From Promethearchaeia archaeon (lineage in GTDB: Archaea; Asgardarchaeota; Lokiarchaeia; Sigyniarchaeales; SOKP01): a stretch of DNA of 64,000 bases. The notes beneath the pieces were generated by a model that was not told where the DNA came from, did no database searches, and worked only from the letters and a program-made list of their open reading frames with translations. The translations under genes and the position numbers were made by a program. The stretch covers positions 1 to 64,000 of the forward strand of contig JAHQWJ010000139.1 in the NCBI GenBank assembly GCA_029856125.1. Direction: 5' to 3'. Shown here piece after piece: positions 62,676 to 64,000 of the stretch; the first letter of the stretch is position 1, and every line of letters begins with the position of its first letter.

Positions 62676-63098
62676 TTATTTCTCTAGCATTTCTTTAAGC
62701 GGTTCCCAATAATAAGTTTCCCATCCTTCTTTCACAGATTCATAAGACGCTTCAGGAATGTCTATATGCGTAAATTTTATCAAAGTTCCCTTATCATCGG
62801 GTTCAAAGATGAGTGTAATTGTAGAATAATACCCCTTTGGCCAATTCTCGCCATCACCACGCCATGTTTGGACTATCTTCTTATCTTGGATTAATTCGAC
62901 ATTTTTTCCACTTAATGCTCCTTCGAATATTGAAAAACTTCCACCAATTTTACGACTTACCTTAGCTTTGCTCTCAGTTAATTTAGAATGTTTTTTTGTA
63001 TCCATAAACACTTCATAAATTTCATGAGGGGTGCCCTTAATTTTTATTTCCTGTTCAATACTTTTTTTCTTATTCATCATGATCATCTCTTTAGACAT
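62676..63098 (-). CDS. SRPBCC/AHSA1-domain protein
   Basis: START-like fold: IEQEIKIKGTPHEIYEVFMDTKKHSKL, KIGGSFSIFEGALSGKNVELIQDKKIVQTWRGDGENWPKGYYSTITLIF, and a C-terminal EASYESVKEGWETYYWEPLKEML. These are the blocks of AHSA1 (Aha1-like) domains. Only the AHSA1 half is present; the Aha1 N-terminal domain is absent. The exact start is uncertain because several ATG codons are in tandem (MSKEMIMMNKK). Ligand unknown. Confidence 0.85.
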   Translation of the reverse strand: MSKEMIMMNKKKSIEQEIKIKGTPHEIYEVFMDTKKHSKLTESKAKVSRKIGGSFSIFEGALSGKNVELIQDKKIVQTWRGDGENWPKGYYSTITLIFEPDDKGTLIKFTHIDIPEASYESVKEGWETYYWEPLKEMLEK

Positions 63099-63139
63099 AC
63101 CTAAATTGATTACAACAAAAAATTGAAAAATAAAAAAAA

Positions 63140-63595
63140 TTATTTAGCGATTAAAACATCCACGTTCACGTGATTAATAACATACTCAGGGACCGTACCG
63201 ACAAACGTACGTCTTAACTTTGAATGTTTCCCTCCACATCCTAACACAACAAGATCAAACCCTTCTTCTTTTACCCTTTCTTCAATGTAATACTCTGGTC
63301 CAAAGTCAAAAATCCTTCTGGTTTCGACTTTTAATCCTTTGCTCTCAAATTTTTTCTTAATATCATCTAAGAGTTTAGTTCCCTCTTTAACAATATCGGT
63401 GTGGATCTCATAACTTAATGACGTGTCAGGTATATGACTTACCCCAAAGGCGGGTCTCATTTCTGAAATGTGGTGCAAAAACGAGTGGAACAATACAACT
63501 TCAGAGTTAGTTTCTTTCTGTATCTCGATTACTTTATCAACAGCTTTCGTCGAATTTTCAGAATTGTCAACGCCTAGCAATATTTTTTTAAACAT
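63140..63595 (-). CDS. Universal stress protein (UspA-like)
   Basis: FKKILLGVDNSENSTKAVDKVIEI at the N-terminus and the C-terminal ATP-binding motif DLVVLGCGGKHSKLRRTFVGTVPEYVINHVNVDVLIA (G2xG9GS/T-type). The ORF extends upstream but the ATG giving MFKKIL is preferred, with GAGATG about 6 nt before it. 151 aa is typical for USP. Likely nucleotide-binding stress protein. Confidence 0.9.
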   Translation of the reverse strand: MFKKILLGVDNSENSTKAVDKVIEIQKETNSEVVLFHSFLHHISEMRPAFGVSHIPDTSLSYEIHTDIVKEGTKLLDDIKKKFESKGLKVETRRIFDFGPEYYIEERVKEEGFDLVVLGCGGKHSKLRRTFVGTVPEYVINHVNVDVLIAK

Positions 63596-63817
63596 TTTAT
63601 TCATCTCTATTATAATTATTTGTCTAATTATTAGACGCATAACTACCCGTATAAAGCTCTCCATTATAGATTATTAAAGAGTTCTATTTCTGATAGTAGA
63701 TTCATAATAATAAGACCACCAGAATTAATGATTTATAAAATTCAAATAAAAGACGATTTTAAATAATACTACATATTCAATCAACTAATTTTCATAAAAA
63801 AAAAGAGTGGAGTCTAT

Positions 63818-64000
63818 ATGGGACATAAATTTGGATACTACTCCTTAGATTTGCCTTTAGAAGAAGTCCTCAATAGAACAAACTCATTTTGGGCAAATAA
63901 TAGCGGAAAAATTAACAGTCAAATAAAATCACCAAATTCGCTAATATATACCCTTATTATCCAGCGCGATATATCTATGATGTCGTACGGAGAAACGTAC
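63818..64000 (+). CDS. 5' part of an unknown gene, cut by the window end
   Basis: The ATG is preceded by GGAG and the frame stays open to the last base: GHKFGYYSLDLPLEEVLNRTNSFWAN, QIKSPNSLIYTLIIQRD. No motif recognised. Product and length unknown because the 3' end is outside the window. Confidence 0.45.
   Translation, partial: MGHKFGYYSLDLPLEEVLNRTNSFWANNSGKINSQIKSPNSLIYTLIIQRDISMMSYGETY

Noticed and set aside
1-64000. tRNA, rRNA and classic riboswitch search by eye
   Set aside because: No GTTCRAAYCC-like T-loop with a matching acceptor stem and no long conserved RNA was found; the search is manual and may miss intron-containing or odd tRNAs.

Overview
The window is AT-rich, densely coded and intron-free. 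It looks like a chromosomal segment of an Asgard archaeon (Lokiarchaeia-like). The placement is inferred from gene content: two Ras/Rab-type small GTPases, a gelsolin-domain protein, a RING-type zinc-finger protein, several transmembrane proteins whose cytosolic part resembles a longin/roadblock fold, and a long coiled-coil/zinc-ribbon protein. These sit beside archaeal-style anaerobic metabolism: many small ferredoxin proteins, an indolepyruvate:ferredoxin oxidoreductase, an F420-type reductase and radical SAM chemistry. No rRNA, tRNA or CRISPR array was found by eye.

Layout. 0-2.5 kb: a large single-pass surface protein with a cytosolic longin-like domain. 2.6-6.0 kb: a minus-strand leucine operon (leuA-leuC-leuD, no leuB). 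6.4-17.4 kb: the most unusual region. Two paralogous formylglycine-type sulfatases bracket two methyltransferases, a polytopic membrane protein, a radical SAM/SPASM enzyme, a TIGR04282/TIGR04283 transferase pair and a TauE/SafE anion exporter; an alkylsulfatase-like metallo-beta-lactamase protein closes it. 17.5-19.7 kb: a paralogue of the first surface protein. 20-31 kb: redox proteins (ferredoxin-nitroreductase, two HTH-ferredoxin paralogues, F420-type reductase), NAD(P)H-hydrate epimerase, two DNA methyltransferases, a cupin and the gelsolin protein.

31-36.5 kb: a cell-biology cluster. A coiled-coil/zinc-ribbon protein is divergent from a Rab-like GTPase; then come a C5 DNA methyltransferase divergent from a MutY/Mig-like glycosylase, a membrane-anchored longin-like protein and a RING-like protein. 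36.7-49 kb: two MFS paralogues, an ICMT-like methyltransferase, a flavodoxin-ferredoxin fusion, an exported rhodanese, an SDR, a ZIP transporter, an extremely repetitive Glu/Pro/Tyr-rich protein and a GNAT. 49.3-53.7 kb: iorB/iorA and a divergent acyl-CoA ligase. 54-58 kb: a Tag-like glycosylase, a fourth DNA methyltransferase and a lone TnpB. 58.4-64 kb: a small Cys-rich protein, a sphingosine-1-phosphate-lyase-like PLP enzyme, a second small GTPase and several small ligand-binding or stress proteins.

How the genes may work together (inference). The sulfatases, alkylsulfatase-like hydrolase and TauE exporter fit scavenging of sulfate esters with export of the anion. The radical SAM protein may mature the sulfatases anaerobically, or may work with the methyltransferase and two transferases to make a modified sugar. 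The longin-like receptors, GTPases, gelsolin and RING proteins suggest membrane signalling and cytoskeletal regulation. Four DNA methyltransferases occur with no recognisable restriction endonuclease. Three neighbouring ORFs at 26.2-29.0 kb carry convincing coding sequence upstream of any canonical start codon, suggesting non-canonical initiation, decay or assembly error.
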